From Planctomycetota bacterium (lineage in GTDB: Bacteria; Planctomycetota; Planctomycetia; Planctomycetales; Planctomycetaceae), in contig QWOO01000270.1 in the NCBI GenBank assembly GCA_003669615.1, forward strand, positions 1 through 34,829: a stretch of DNA of 34,829 nt, written 5' to 3'. The translations under genes and the position numbers were made by a program. A model generated the notes under the pieces. The model made no database searches. It was not told the DNA's origin and was given only the letters and a program-made list of their open reading frames with translations. The stretch's first letter is position 1; every line of letters starts with the position of its first letter. This document shows, piece by piece, positions 26,953-34,187 of this stretch.

Positions 26953-27636
26953 TCAGCACAGGTGGCTGAGATGCTCACAAACGACGGTTTGAATCTCAGT
27001 CCCTACGTCGTCAATCGTCCGGAGCGAACCGTCTTCGCTGAGACCATGTATGGTTCTCCAGTCCAGACGACTGTGAGCCAGCGCCAGGTAGCAGCGGCGC
27101 ACTCGTTCCAGATAAGGCAGATCGGATTCCTGCAGATCGGCCTCCTGATCGGTGTAGTCACGCGTCGCTTTTCTTGAGACCAGTTCGCGACTCATCTGCG
27201 ACGACATATCAATGAGCACCGTCAGCGCCGGACGAGGCAGCTGGAAAACTTCGTACTCGATATTTTCGATCCAGTCCACAAGCGCCGTGCGTTCCGCTCC
27301 ATCCAGTTTGGCCGACTGATGCGCCAAATTGGATCCCACAAATCGGTCCAGAACAACGACGTCATTGTCTTCCATCAACTGCATCAGCAGCGGACGCGAT
27401 TCAAAGCGATCTCCGGCATACAAAACCGCAGCCAGTTGCGGATGAACCTGATTCAACGATCCAAAACGGCCGTTCAGGAAATCGCCGATCGCACCACCAA
27501 AATTGGTCGCGCTGTATCGAGGAAACTGCAGCGTATCCACTCGCAGCCCCATCTCGCGCAATGACGAAACCAGCCGACCGGCCTGAGTTCCCTTGCCGGC
27601 GCCGTCAATTCCCTCAATCGCGATCAGCGTGGCCAT
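26953..27636 (-). CDS. tmk: Thymidylate (dTMP) kinase
   Basis: A 227-residue dTMP kinase, which phosphorylates dTMP to dTDP with ATP in the cytoplasm for DNA synthesis. The P-loop is EGIDGAGKGT (8-17), the substrate motif DRFVGSNLAHQ replaces the usual DRY with DRF, and a lid-like region reads SRKATRDYTDQEADLQE. Length is slightly above the usual 205-215. GGGAG lies 7 bases before the ATG, inside the 3' end of the upstream methylthiotransferase gene, which it overlaps by 13 bases. The two are therefore almost certainly co-translated. The AGKGTQ P-loop and DRF make it somewhat divergent from the E. coli type, but the family assignment is firm. Confidence 0.9.
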   Translation of the reverse strand: MATLIAIEGIDGAGKGTQAGRLVSSLREMGLRVDTLQFPRYSATNFGGAIGDFLNGRFGSLNQVHPQLAAVLYAGDRFESRPLLMQLMEDNDVVVLDRFVGSNLAHQSAKLDGAERTALVDWIENIEYEVFQLPRPALTVLIDMSSQMSRELVSRKATRDYTDQEADLQESDLPYLERVRRCYLALAHSRLDWRTIHGLSEDGSLRTIDDVGTEIQTVVCEHLSHLC

Positions 27637-29114
27637 GAAACAGCTCCCGTGTTCAGAGTCACGCCTTGAGGAATGCCGAGCGTCACAAAGTCGCCTGGTT
27701 CTGCCCCGCAGCTTTCTTCCACCGAGTCGAAGGCAACATCAGCTTCGGCATGGACATGTGTCCGAACCACGTCACGTTCCGCCCGCAGTGGTTCGCATCT
27801 CTCTGCCAAAACCCCTTCCCGGTTCGCAGCCACCGCGCGACATGTCAGAAAATGCCCCAGATCAAACGCATTGCCCGGCACTTCCACCGGCATGTACCAG
27901 CGATCCGTTCCACGCACGTAACCGGGGCGAGTTTCTGATTCCCGTTCCGCCAGCACTTCCAGGACCTGCAGATCTTCGCGCGGCACCGACTGGCCAAATG
28001 CCAGACCATTCACACGACTTCGATAAAACTGCTCAGCCAGCTCGCGTTCCAGATCTCCCAGGATACGAACACGTTCGCGGAGCACATCCGGCCGCACCTG
28101 ATCGGGCATTGTCGCGGCCGGAGTTCCATCGCGACGACTGAAGGGAAACACATGCACTTTCATAAAGCGTGCTTGACGACATGTTTCCAGAGTCTCTTCA
28201 AACTCTGCATCAGTCTCGCCGGGAAAGCCGACGATCACATCGGTACTGAACGCAGGATCGTTGCCCAGCATGTCTCGAATCTGATCCAGACGTTCCACGA
28301 ACCTTTCGACTCGATAACGACGACGCATGCGAGTCAGCACACCGTTGCTGCCACTTTGCAAAGCCGGATGAAACTGCGGACACATGTGCTCGCAGTCTCC
28401 TGCCGCTTTAATAAAGTCATCATTCACTTCCACAGTTTCGATACTCGAAAGTCGCATCCGCCAGTTGCCGGGAATGCGATCCAGTCGACGCAGCAGATGC
28501 CACAATCGCTCGGGCTTGTCACCTGGCTGCAAATTGTTCGTGTCGACACCGAAGTGTCCCATGTGAATTCCGCTGATCACAATTTCGCGATAGCCGTGTT
28601 CGACGAGCGCACGTATCTCGTCTTCGATGTCGACCGGCCGACGACTCCGCAGACCCGGTCGCACTGTCGGTATGATGCAATAGGAACACTTCAGAATACA
28701 GCCGTCCTGAATCTTCACAAAGGCACGCTGATGGCCTTCGAAGTCCGTGATGCCGTTGGGCATATCCACGATACCGAAACGGCTGAGCACGTCCGGCAGT
28801 TCACGCTTGTCGGTCACCACTTCAATCACGTTGGGCAGTTCCGACACCGCACGCGGATCACGAGTCGCATAGCAGCCCATGACGATCGTTTTCGTGCCCG
28901 GATTCTGGCGCGACAGTTGTCGAATTACCTGGCGAGACTTTGAGTCACCGTTATTGGTCACTGTGCACGTATTCACGACGCACAGATCGGCCGACTCCTC
29001 GCCGCGAGCTTCACGGTAACCACTCTGCAGCAATGCTTCGCGCACAAGCTGAGTTTCATACTGATTGACTTTGCAGCCGAGCGTCACCAGTCGGCAGGTT
29101 CGAAGTTCAGACAT
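27624..29114 (-). CDS. mtaB: MtaB-type tRNA methylthiotransferase (radical SAM)
   Basis: A 496-residue methylthiotransferase. It most resembles MtaB, which converts t6A to ms2t6A at position 37 of tRNAs, because it begins RLVTLGCKVNQYETQ. The N-terminal cluster ligands are Cys14, Cys50 and Cys81. The radical-SAM motif CxxxCxxC is Cys139, Cys143 and Cys146 (GCILKCSYCIIP). DVIVGFPGETDAEFEET is typical of the family. The QSGS motif reads HPALQSGSN where most relatives have HLSLQSGSD. The C-terminal part is longer than usual (about 430-450) and should contain the TRAM RNA-binding region. The ATG at 29114 has only weak purine sequence upstream. It overlaps tmk and heads that pair. Confidence 0.9.
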   Translation of the reverse strand: MSELRTCRLVTLGCKVNQYETQLVREALLQSGYREARGEESADLCVVNTCTVTNNGDSKSRQVIRQLSRQNPGTKTIVMGCYATRDPRAVSELPNVIEVVTDKRELPDVLSRFGIVDMPNGITDFEGHQRAFVKIQDGCILKCSYCIIPTVRPGLRSRRPVDIEDEIRALVEHGYREIVISGIHMGHFGVDTNNLQPGDKPERLWHLLRRLDRIPGNWRMRLSSIETVEVNDDFIKAAGDCEHMCPQFHPALQSGSNGVLTRMRRRYRVERFVERLDQIRDMLGNDPAFSTDVIVGFPGETDAEFEETLETCRQARFMKVHVFPFSRRDGTPAATMPDQVRPDVLRERVRILGDLERELAEQFYRSRVNGLAFGQSVPREDLQVLEVLAERESETRPGYVRGTDRWYMPVEVPGNAFDLGHFLTCRAVAANREGVLAERCEPLRAERDVVRTHVHAEADVAFDSVEESCGAEPGDFVTLGIPQGVTLNTGAVSWPR

Positions 29115-29775
29115 GGCTCTGGAACAGAAAAAGGTTTCGAGGCATCGCGTGATTGAGACTGCGAATGGTGCACCTTCCCGCGTCGAATCTCAATGGCGGA
29201 CATCAATGCGGCTGAAATTTGGCTCAATTACATCCCCGAACGACGCTTCAACGCCTCTTTTCCGAAGAAAAGTCTCAGCTTCCGAAACATCCCCTCCCAT
29301 TTTGCCCGCATTTCCGATGTCAAATCTGCAATCTGAAATCGCTCCACTTCGATCGCGTTCTTGCCCCCTCCCTGTTGATCCGCGACAGCGGCATTCCCCG
29401 GAGCATGCTCATGCTCGCCCTGCGCAATCCTCCAACGTCGCTTGTGGTTGTGACATCACTGCAGTCCGAAATATCGGACGATATTTACGTGGTCTGATGG
29501 ATCAACAGGCAATGATTCCGGCAAAAGCTGCACGCAGGGGCGGGAAACACCTCAGGTGAAGCAAATGAAATTTTTACGTGATACTTTGAGTTTCACGGTT
29601 TTCACGAACAAATCAGCGTCTCTTACGCAATCGGAATTTTACGTTAAGCGATCTGACAGCTTCGCCCGATAACTTGCTTCAGATCAGAGGAGGAAGAGAC
29701 TCTTTCTCATGTGTTTTGCAGGATGCGAGGCACAGAAAGATGTCCCTATAAAAGAAGTGCGTGAAGGATTCACGA
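29115..29775. other. Intergenic region, divergent genes
   Basis: About 660 bases between the minus-strand mtaB and a small plus-strand gene. ORFs at 29065-29559 and 29219-29497 have unlikely composition, no ribosome site and no recognisable domain. An AATCT-type short repeat sits at 29316-29342. It must contain both divergent promoters, but I did not find a convincing pair of boxes. The 29560-29700 part is A/T-richer than its surroundings. Confidence 0.4.
29316..29342. repeat. AATCT-type interspersed short repeat, copy 3
   Basis: GATGTCAAATCTGCAATCTGAAATCG shares the AAATCT/AATCTGAAATCG blocks with the copies near 4567, 12509 and 32692. Intergenic. Confidence 0.55.
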
Positions 29776-30000
29776 ATGCGTCCCAAATTGAAATTGTTCG
29801 TTGGCGCCGATGAGCCAGAGACTTTGACATTTCCCGAGCCGGAGGTGTCCATCAGTCTCGGCGAGTTGAGTCGCATTATTGCCGATGCCATGATCTGGGA
29901 TCGCACCTGGGTGGCCGATTTTGCCGATGACGAAGTAAAGATCTCTGCCGATCTCTACGACGTGCTCGCAACCTACGCCCATCTGCGCCCCAGTGCCTGA
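29776..30000 (+). CDS. Small hypothetical acidic protein
   Basis: A 74-residue protein of unknown function. ATG 29776 has AAGGA 7 bases upstream, so I prefer it to the GTG at 29761. The sequence (MRPKLKLFVGADEPETLTFPEPEVSISLGELSRIIADAMIWDRTWVADFADDEVKIS) is acidic, has no signal peptide, and looks like a compact cytoplasmic alpha/beta domain. The good ribosome site, codon-like composition and a terminator 46 bases after the stop support it as a real single gene. Confidence 0.7.
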   Translation: MRPKLKLFVGADEPETLTFPEPEVSISLGELSRIIADAMIWDRTWVADFADDEVKISADLYDVLATYAHLRPSA

Positions 30001-30045
30001 TCAGCCGCAGAACTTCCATTCTGCTCCGCTGTTATCAACCATATT

Positions 30046-30079
30046 AAAGCGACGGTCATCTTTGGCCGCCGCTTTTTTT
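30046..30079 (+). terminator. Rho-independent terminator after the small acidic protein
   Basis: AAAGCGACGG (30046-30055) pairs with CCGCCGCTTT (30066-30075) with one mismatch and a 10-base loop, and runs into seven T residues. It ends the small gene at 29776. Confidence 0.8.
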
Positions 30080-30306
30080 GTTTCATGACTGCGGGAGATC
30101 CTTCGCTAATCGCGTCAGGATGACAGCGGCAGCAGCAGCAGGACAACAGAACGACATCGCGTTCGTCGCGATATTCTTCCACCTGGGCTCTTCATCGTTT
30201 CACTTCACGCGGGACGCGACTATCCTGCGAGCCATCTGTTCCGGCGGATCTTTCGCCGACGAATTGGATTGCCGAAATCATCCGTTGATAAAAGTGAGTC
30301 CAGCGC

Positions 30307-31743
30307 ATGTCTCTTCGCGAAGATGCCGAAACCATCTGGCGAGCTGGCGTAGCCGCCGTTGATTCGTCACTCGCCGTTCAGCAACAGTTCCGCATCGACG
30401 GAAATATGTTTCACATCGCGGATGTGGATCTGAATCTGGCAGATGTCGGTCGCATTGAAATCCTGGGTGCCGGCAAAGCCGGAGCCGGGATGGCAAGCGG
30501 TGTTGAGCGTGCCTTGCTTCCTCAAATTCCCAGCGATCGAATTTCTGGCTGGGTCAACGTCCCGGCCGACTGCGTGCGGACTCTGCAGCGCATCCATCTG
30601 CATAATGCACGCCCCGCCGGCCTGAATGAACCGACGGCCGAAGGCGTTGCGGGCACCGCAGAAATTTTGCGACGCATGAACAGCCTGACGCCCCGTGACG
30701 TCTGCATCGTCTTGCTGTCGGGCGGTGCCAGCGCGTTGCTGTGCAGTCCGGTTCCGCAAATCACGCTGGCAGAAAAACTGACCGTCACACGGGCTCTGGC
30801 CGGCGCGGGCGCACCTATCCAGGATTTGAACGTTGTGCGAACGCAGCTCTCGCGAGTTAAAGGTGGACAATTGGCAGACGCCTGCCAGGCCGGAACCCTG
30901 CTTGCGTTGATCATTTCCGACGTCATCGGAGACCCTCTGGAAATCATCGGCTCCGGCCCCACCACTTCGGCTCCTCCTCGCCCGCAGGAAGCCATGGACA
31001 TTCTGCAGAAGTACGATCTGCTGGATCGTGTGCCGAAAAATGTGATCCAGTTTTTGAGCGCTCGATCCAGCGCAATCGAAACTCCCGCAGCCGAAACACC
31101 GTTGTCCCGCACGCCTCCCGATCGATCTCATTTCGTTCGTCGGAATGTGATCGTCGCCAGTAACTCGATCGCCCTGAAGGCCGCCGAACAAATGGCGACT
31201 CAGCTGGGCTATCAGACGGTTTCACTCGGATCAGACAATGCGGGCGAAGCGGCCGACGAAGGCCGACGATTGATAGACACCATGCGACTGGCACGGTCCC
31301 AAATGTCGGCCGTTCATCCTCAGCCCTTCTGTGTGCTGAGCGGCGGTGAGCCGACCGTAAAACTGCGAACAGGCGGCGACGCGGGTGACAGCATAAGTTG
31401 CGGTGCGGCTGCTTCGCCAGCGACCGCACGCGGTGGCCGAAATCAGGAACTTGTTCTTGCTGCCATTGCGCAGTATCCGACGGCAGAAGACTGGAGCGGC
31501 CTGAGCCTCCTGTCCGGCGGGACGGACGGAGAAGATGGTCCGACCGATGCGGCCGGAGCAGTCGCGAATCAAGTTTTGATTGCTCGAATGGCGGCCGATC
31601 GTATCGATCCGATTCCCTATCTGGCCCGACACGATTCTTACACCTTCTTCGACGCTGTCGGCGGCCTTTTGAAAACCGGGCCCACGCATACCAACGTTAT
31701 GGATCTGCGAGTCGGCCTGGTGGACTCCTTTGCATCCGATTAA
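30307..31743 (+). CDS. Glycerate 2-kinase (MOFRL/DUF4147 type)
   Basis: A 478-residue glycerate kinase of the class that makes 2-phosphoglycerate from glycerate and ATP (GckA/TtuD-like), feeding serine-cycle, glyoxylate or tartrate carbon into glycolysis. The N-terminal domain has ILGAGKAGAGMA, LLSGGASALL, LSRVKGGQLA and SDVIGDPLEIIGSGPT. The C-terminal MOFRL domain has VLSGGEPTV, GGRNQELVLAA, GTDGEDGPTDAAGA, and DSYTFFDAVGGLLKTGPTHTNVMDL. All expected motifs are there. It is slightly longer than usual because of an insert near residues 255-280 (SSAIETPAAETPLSRTPPDRS). The ribosome site is weak. It precedes tyrA by 52 bases in the same direction and may share its transcript. Confidence 0.92.
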   Translation: MSLREDAETIWRAGVAAVDSSLAVQQQFRIDGNMFHIADVDLNLADVGRIEILGAGKAGAGMASGVERALLPQIPSDRISGWVNVPADCVRTLQRIHLHNARPAGLNEPTAEGVAGTAEILRRMNSLTPRDVCIVLLSGGASALLCSPVPQITLAEKLTVTRALAGAGAPIQDLNVVRTQLSRVKGGQLADACQAGTLLALIISDVIGDPLEIIGSGPTTSAPPRPQEAMDILQKYDLLDRVPKNVIQFLSARSSAIETPAAETPLSRTPPDRSHFVRRNVIVASNSIALKAAEQMATQLGYQTVSLGSDNAGEAADEGRRLIDTMRLARSQMSAVHPQPFCVLSGGEPTVKLRTGGDAGDSISCGAAASPATARGGRNQELVLAAIAQYPTAEDWSGLSLLSGGTDGEDGPTDAAGAVANQVLIARMAADRIDPIPYLARHDSYTFFDAVGGLLKTGPTHTNVMDLRVGLVDSFASD

Positions 31744-31795
31744 TCAATCTCTTCGCCGTTTGCGGTCTGCGTTAATCACATCTATCATCCGGCCC

Positions 31796-32674
31796 ATGCA
31801 GGAATTGACTCAAAATAAAGCCGAACGCAACATCATCATCGTAGGTGTAGGACTGATCGGCGGCTCCATCGCAGCCGCGATTCGTCAACGCTTTCCCGAC
31901 TGCAATGTCATGGGCATCGGTCGAAATCGTGAACGCCTGGAAAGTGCTCGAAAAGCCGGACTGCTGACTTCCTGGTCCGACGAAATCACTGCGGACACAA
32001 TTCCCACCGGCAGCCTCGCAGTTGTTTGTCTGCCTGTGAATCAAATTGCCGACACCGTCAATCAGCTGTTGAATGCCGGCTGTGAACTGGTTACCGATGC
32101 CGGCAGCGTCAAAGCTTCGATCATCGCCGCTTTGGAAGATCAACCGGGCCTTCGTTATGTCGGATCGCATCCGATTGCCGGCAGCGAACACAGTGGCTTT
32201 GAACATGCGGATGCCAATCTGTTCGCAGGCCGGCTATGCGTTGTAACGACGTCTTCACCACAACTGGCGAATCACGAGAACGTGCAACGCGTCGTTTCGT
32301 TCTGGAAGAGTCTCAATGCTGCAGTTCATCTCATGTCCCCGGAAGAGCATGATCGAGTTCTGGCGCTGACAAGCCATTTGCCGCATATCCTCGCATCCGT
32401 CGCAGCCGGTTGTGTGGAACCCGATCTGCTGAATTTCACAGGCACAGGTTATCGGGACACCACACGCATCGCAGCAGGGTCCGCGAGTTTGTGGGCCACC
32501 ATTCTTCTGGGAAATGCAAAGCATTGTTTGGAAGCTATTGATGCCGCCGAAGAGATCCTGCATCAGTTTCGCACGGCTTTAGAAACGGGCAACGCGAAAC
32601 AACTGGAGTCGCTGTGGGAATCGGCCGCCGAAAAGCGACGCCTGTTGAACCGCGACAAAACGGACAGGGGTTGA
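31796..32674 (+). CDS. tyrA: Prephenate dehydrogenase
   Basis: A 292-residue TyrA-type dehydrogenase that oxidatively decarboxylates prephenate (or arogenate) in tyrosine synthesis. The NAD(P)-binding site is IIIVGVGLIGGS (about 13-24). Catalytic-region motifs are VTDAGSVKASI, GSHPIAGSEHSG and the conserved LTSHLPH. The all-helical dimerisation domain follows (GTGYRDTTRIAAGSASLWATIL). I chose ATG 31796 over the TTG at 31730, which overlaps the glycerate kinase stop and adds 22 residues with no family-like sequence. No fused chorismate mutase or ACT domain is seen, so feedback control through ACT is not evident. The last residues are charged. Convergent with the gene at 33086. Confidence 0.92.
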   Translation: MQELTQNKAERNIIIVGVGLIGGSIAAAIRQRFPDCNVMGIGRNRERLESARKAGLLTSWSDEITADTIPTGSLAVVCLPVNQIADTVNQLLNAGCELVTDAGSVKASIIAALEDQPGLRYVGSHPIAGSEHSGFEHADANLFAGRLCVVTTSSPQLANHENVQRVVSFWKSLNAAVHLMSPEEHDRVLALTSHLPHILASVAAGCVEPDLLNFTGTGYRDTTRIAAGSASLWATILLGNAKHCLEAIDAAEEILHQFRTALETGNAKQLESLWESAAEKRRLLNRDKTDRG

Positions 32675-32691
32675 TTTTTGCTTGAGGATTG

Positions 32692-32727
32692 GCGATCTAA
32701 AATCGCAAATCTCAAATCTCAAATCTA
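32692..32727. repeat. AATCT-type interspersed short repeat, copy 4
   Basis: GCGATCTAAAATCGCAAATCTCAAATCTCAAATCT contains three tandem CAAATCT heptamers, the clearest copy of the family. It lies between convergent genes and includes the stop codon of the minus-strand gene at 32712. Confidence 0.75.
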
Positions 32728-33086
32728 TTGTTCCCCGATGTGCTTTCCCGAATGCGGAATCTGTCCAGCTCGAACTGTTGCAGCAGGGCTATCAGGTGGG
32801 ACACTCTTTCATCGACCGATGTCCCCGCACGGATCCCCACGGCAATGGTGCCGGCTGTTAGCGCGACAACGCGAGAAACCGTGATGGAGATCCCAAAGGG
32901 TTTCAGATCCGCAAAGAATTCTTCATCACTGCAGACTTCACTGAATTTGATTCCCTGGTAGGTGAACTCGATGCCATACAGGTCCCCGCTCCATTGATAG
33001 ACGAAGGGCCCAAACAGCGCATTGCGACTGACAACCCAAAAACGGTCGTCATCCAGAATAATTTCGTTGTTCACAGGCCGAGACAC
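32712..33086 (-). CDS. Hypothetical protein
   Basis: A 124-residue protein I do not recognise. It starts with GTG at 33086, with AGGAG about 9 bases upstream, which supports the start. The sequence (MSRPVNNEIILDDDRFWVVSRNALFGPFVYQWSGDLYGIEFTYQGIKFSEV) is rich in aromatic residues and looks like a small beta-rich cytoplasmic domain. A more helical C-terminus follows (VDERVSHLIALLQQFELDRFRIRES). No signal peptide or membrane helix. The last residues and the stop codon come from an AATCT-type repeat, so the native C-terminus may have been replaced. Convergent with tyrA. Confidence 0.7.
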   Translation of the reverse strand: MSRPVNNEIILDDDRFWVVSRNALFGPFVYQWSGDLYGIEFTYQGIKFSEVCSDEEFFADLKPFGISITVSRVVALTAGTIAVGIRAGTSVDERVSHLIALLQQFELDRFRIRESTSGNNRFEI

Positions 33087-33257
33087 CAGAGCACACTCCT
33101 GAGCCGACTGTAGCGATTTTGATTCGCGCCGGCAGGAAAGAAAGTTCCAATTTTAGTAACAACTGCAGTACGATCGCGTTTCATCCGAAAAGAGGACAGA
33201 CCATTTCCGGCAGTTGAAAAGCCCGGAATTTTGTTCCACTCAATGGAATGCACGGGG

Positions 33258-33287
33258 TTGACAAGGGATTCCCTGTCAAAGTATCAA
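33258..33287 (+). promoter_or_regulatory. Possible promoter with overlapping palindromic operator
   Basis: TTGACA (33258-33263) and TATCAA (33282-33287) are 18 bases apart, a fair sigma-70-type match. The -35 box is also the left arm of a dyad, TTGACA-10 bases-TGTCAA (33258-33279), which looks like a repressor operator. It would start a leader of about 60 bases before the acidic protein gene at 33354. Not demonstrated. Confidence 0.35.
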
Positions 33288-33353
33288 ACGCGTGAAATTG
33301 GCAGCAGAAGCGTTCAACCACAAAGGTACGGGACTTACAAAAGGTTACTGGTC

Positions 33354-33662
33354 ATGGTTTTGACTCTGGAAATAGGCGAAGTCACAGAGAAAGACAGTCT
33401 GTCGGTCTTCGCCGGGATCGAACATTTTGGAATCGCCGTCAGTCCTGGCCTTCGCGGCGATGACGACGATGACTTCGCTGACGAAAGTTTCGCCGACGAA
33501 GACGTCGAAGATGACGAGGACGATGAATTCGAAGAAGAAGCCGACGACGACTTTGAAGATGATGATGACTTCGAAGACGACGACTTCGACGACGACGATG
33601 ATGATGACTTCGACGACGATGATGAAGAAGAGGAAGAAGAAGAGGAAGAAGAAGAGTTCTGA
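33354..33662 (+). CDS. Small protein with extremely acidic Asp/Glu tail
   Basis: A 102-residue protein from ATG 33354, preceded by AAAGG. The track start at 33231 adds a poorly coding-like stretch. The first about 34 residues (MVLTLEIGEVTEKDSLSVFAGIEHFGIAVSPGLRG) are ordinary. The remaining two thirds are almost only Asp and Glu with spaced Phe (DDDDFADESFADEDVEDDE, ending in a run of eleven Glu and Phe). Such polyacidic tails occur in histone-like chaperones, RNA polymerase delta-type proteins and nucleic-acid mimics; none can be assigned. It may be a simple-repeat expansion. A palindromic promoter-like site lies upstream, and a 19-bp tandem repeat and strong terminator lie downstream, so it appears to be a single transcription unit. 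Confidence 0.65.
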   Translation: MVLTLEIGEVTEKDSLSVFAGIEHFGIAVSPGLRGDDDDDFADESFADEDVEDDEDDEFEEEADDDFEDDDDFEDDDFDDDDDDDFDDDDEEEEEEEEEEEF

Positions 33663-33673
33663 TTCTTCGCTCG

Positions 33674-33749
33674 CAGTGACTGCCTAGCATCTCAGTGACT
33701 GCCTAGCATCTCAGTGAGTGCACAGCATCTCAGTGAGTGCACAATGCGG
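33674..33749. repeat. 19-bp tandem repeat, 4 units
   Basis: CAGTGACTGCCTAGCATCT twice (33674-33692, 33693-33711), then CAGTGAGTGCACAGCATCT (33712-33730) and a diverged fourth unit (33731-33749). It starts 12 bases after the acidic gene's stop and lies before its terminator, so it would be transcribed in the 3' leader-free tail. Confidence 0.9.
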
Positions 33750-33785
33750 TTACTTATTGAACAGACGCGGATTCGCAACAACGCT

Positions 33786-33817
33786 TAAGGGCGCTTCATT
33801 TTCGAAGCGCCCTTTTT
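33786..33817 (+). terminator. Strong Rho-independent terminator after the acidic protein
   Basis: AAGGGCGCTTC (33786-33796) pairs perfectly with GAAGCGCCCTT (33803-33813) over 11 bp with a 6-base loop and continues into a T-run. It is nearly symmetric and would terminate transcription of the unit at 33354. Confidence 0.9.
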
Positions 33818-33907
33818 TGTTGCCCGCGTTTTCATTCACCGACTGTTGCCCCAATCACTTCGATGCAGCCAGCCCTGCGGTTCCTTAACACCGTGCGGCT
33901 TTCGATA

Positions 33908-33929
33908 GTCGCCTTTCGCTCCGCGAAAG
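33908..33929. repeat. Second palindromic family, copy C3 (single half)
   Basis: GTCGCCTTTCGCTCCGCGAAAG is identical to the consensus half found in C1 and C2. The usual inverted partner is replaced by a diverged CTTCCGCGGAAAGGC nearby (about 33948-33962). It lies upstream of the small CxxC gene. Confidence 0.85.
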
Positions 33930-33971
33930 ATGCGAACGTCAACGCGGCTTCCGCGGAAAGGCTGTGAATCT

Positions 33972-34142
33972 ATGGCCCAGCACTCCTCCGATCAAGATAA
34001 GCATTTCCATACAAGCTCGATGCTCAATCAAGACGTTTTCCGAACCATGCGCCATTCGCTGACAACGCGTCTGGAGTATGAAAAAGAAGCGGTAAGGTTT
34101 CAGCCCACGAACTTCCCCTGTACAACTTGCCCTGCCCGTTGA
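33972..34142 (+). CDS. Tiny hypothetical protein with C-terminal CxxC
   Basis: A 56-residue ORF (MAQHSSDQDKHFHTSSMLNQDVFRTMRHSLTTRLEYEKEAVRFQPTNFPCTTCPAR). GGAAAGG lies about 12 bases before the ATG. It has no signal peptide and ends with a CTTC motif that could bind metal or act in redox; no family is recognised. The track start at 33930 overlaps the C3 repeat and is not used. It precedes the purine nucleoside phosphorylase gene by 45 bases in the same direction. Moderate doubt remains about whether it is expressed. Confidence 0.4.
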   Translation: MAQHSSDQDKHFHTSSMLNQDVFRTMRHSLTTRLEYEKEAVRFQPTNFPCTTCPAR

Positions 34143-34187
34143 CTCATCAACCGGCCCGACAGCCATTCGCACTGGAGTAAACATTCA

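Noticed and set aside
28152-28943. 263-residue plus-strand ORF
   Set aside because: Antisense to the radical-SAM core of mtaB, which has all cysteine motifs.
29065-29559. 164-residue ORF beside mtaB
   Set aside because: Begins antisense to mtaB, includes an interspersed repeat, and has no domain or ribosome site.
30367-31191. 274-residue minus-strand ORF
   Set aside because: Antisense shadow of the glycerate kinase.
33439-33690. Arg/His-rich minus-strand ORF
   Set aside because: Simple antisense of the Asp/Glu repeat tract.
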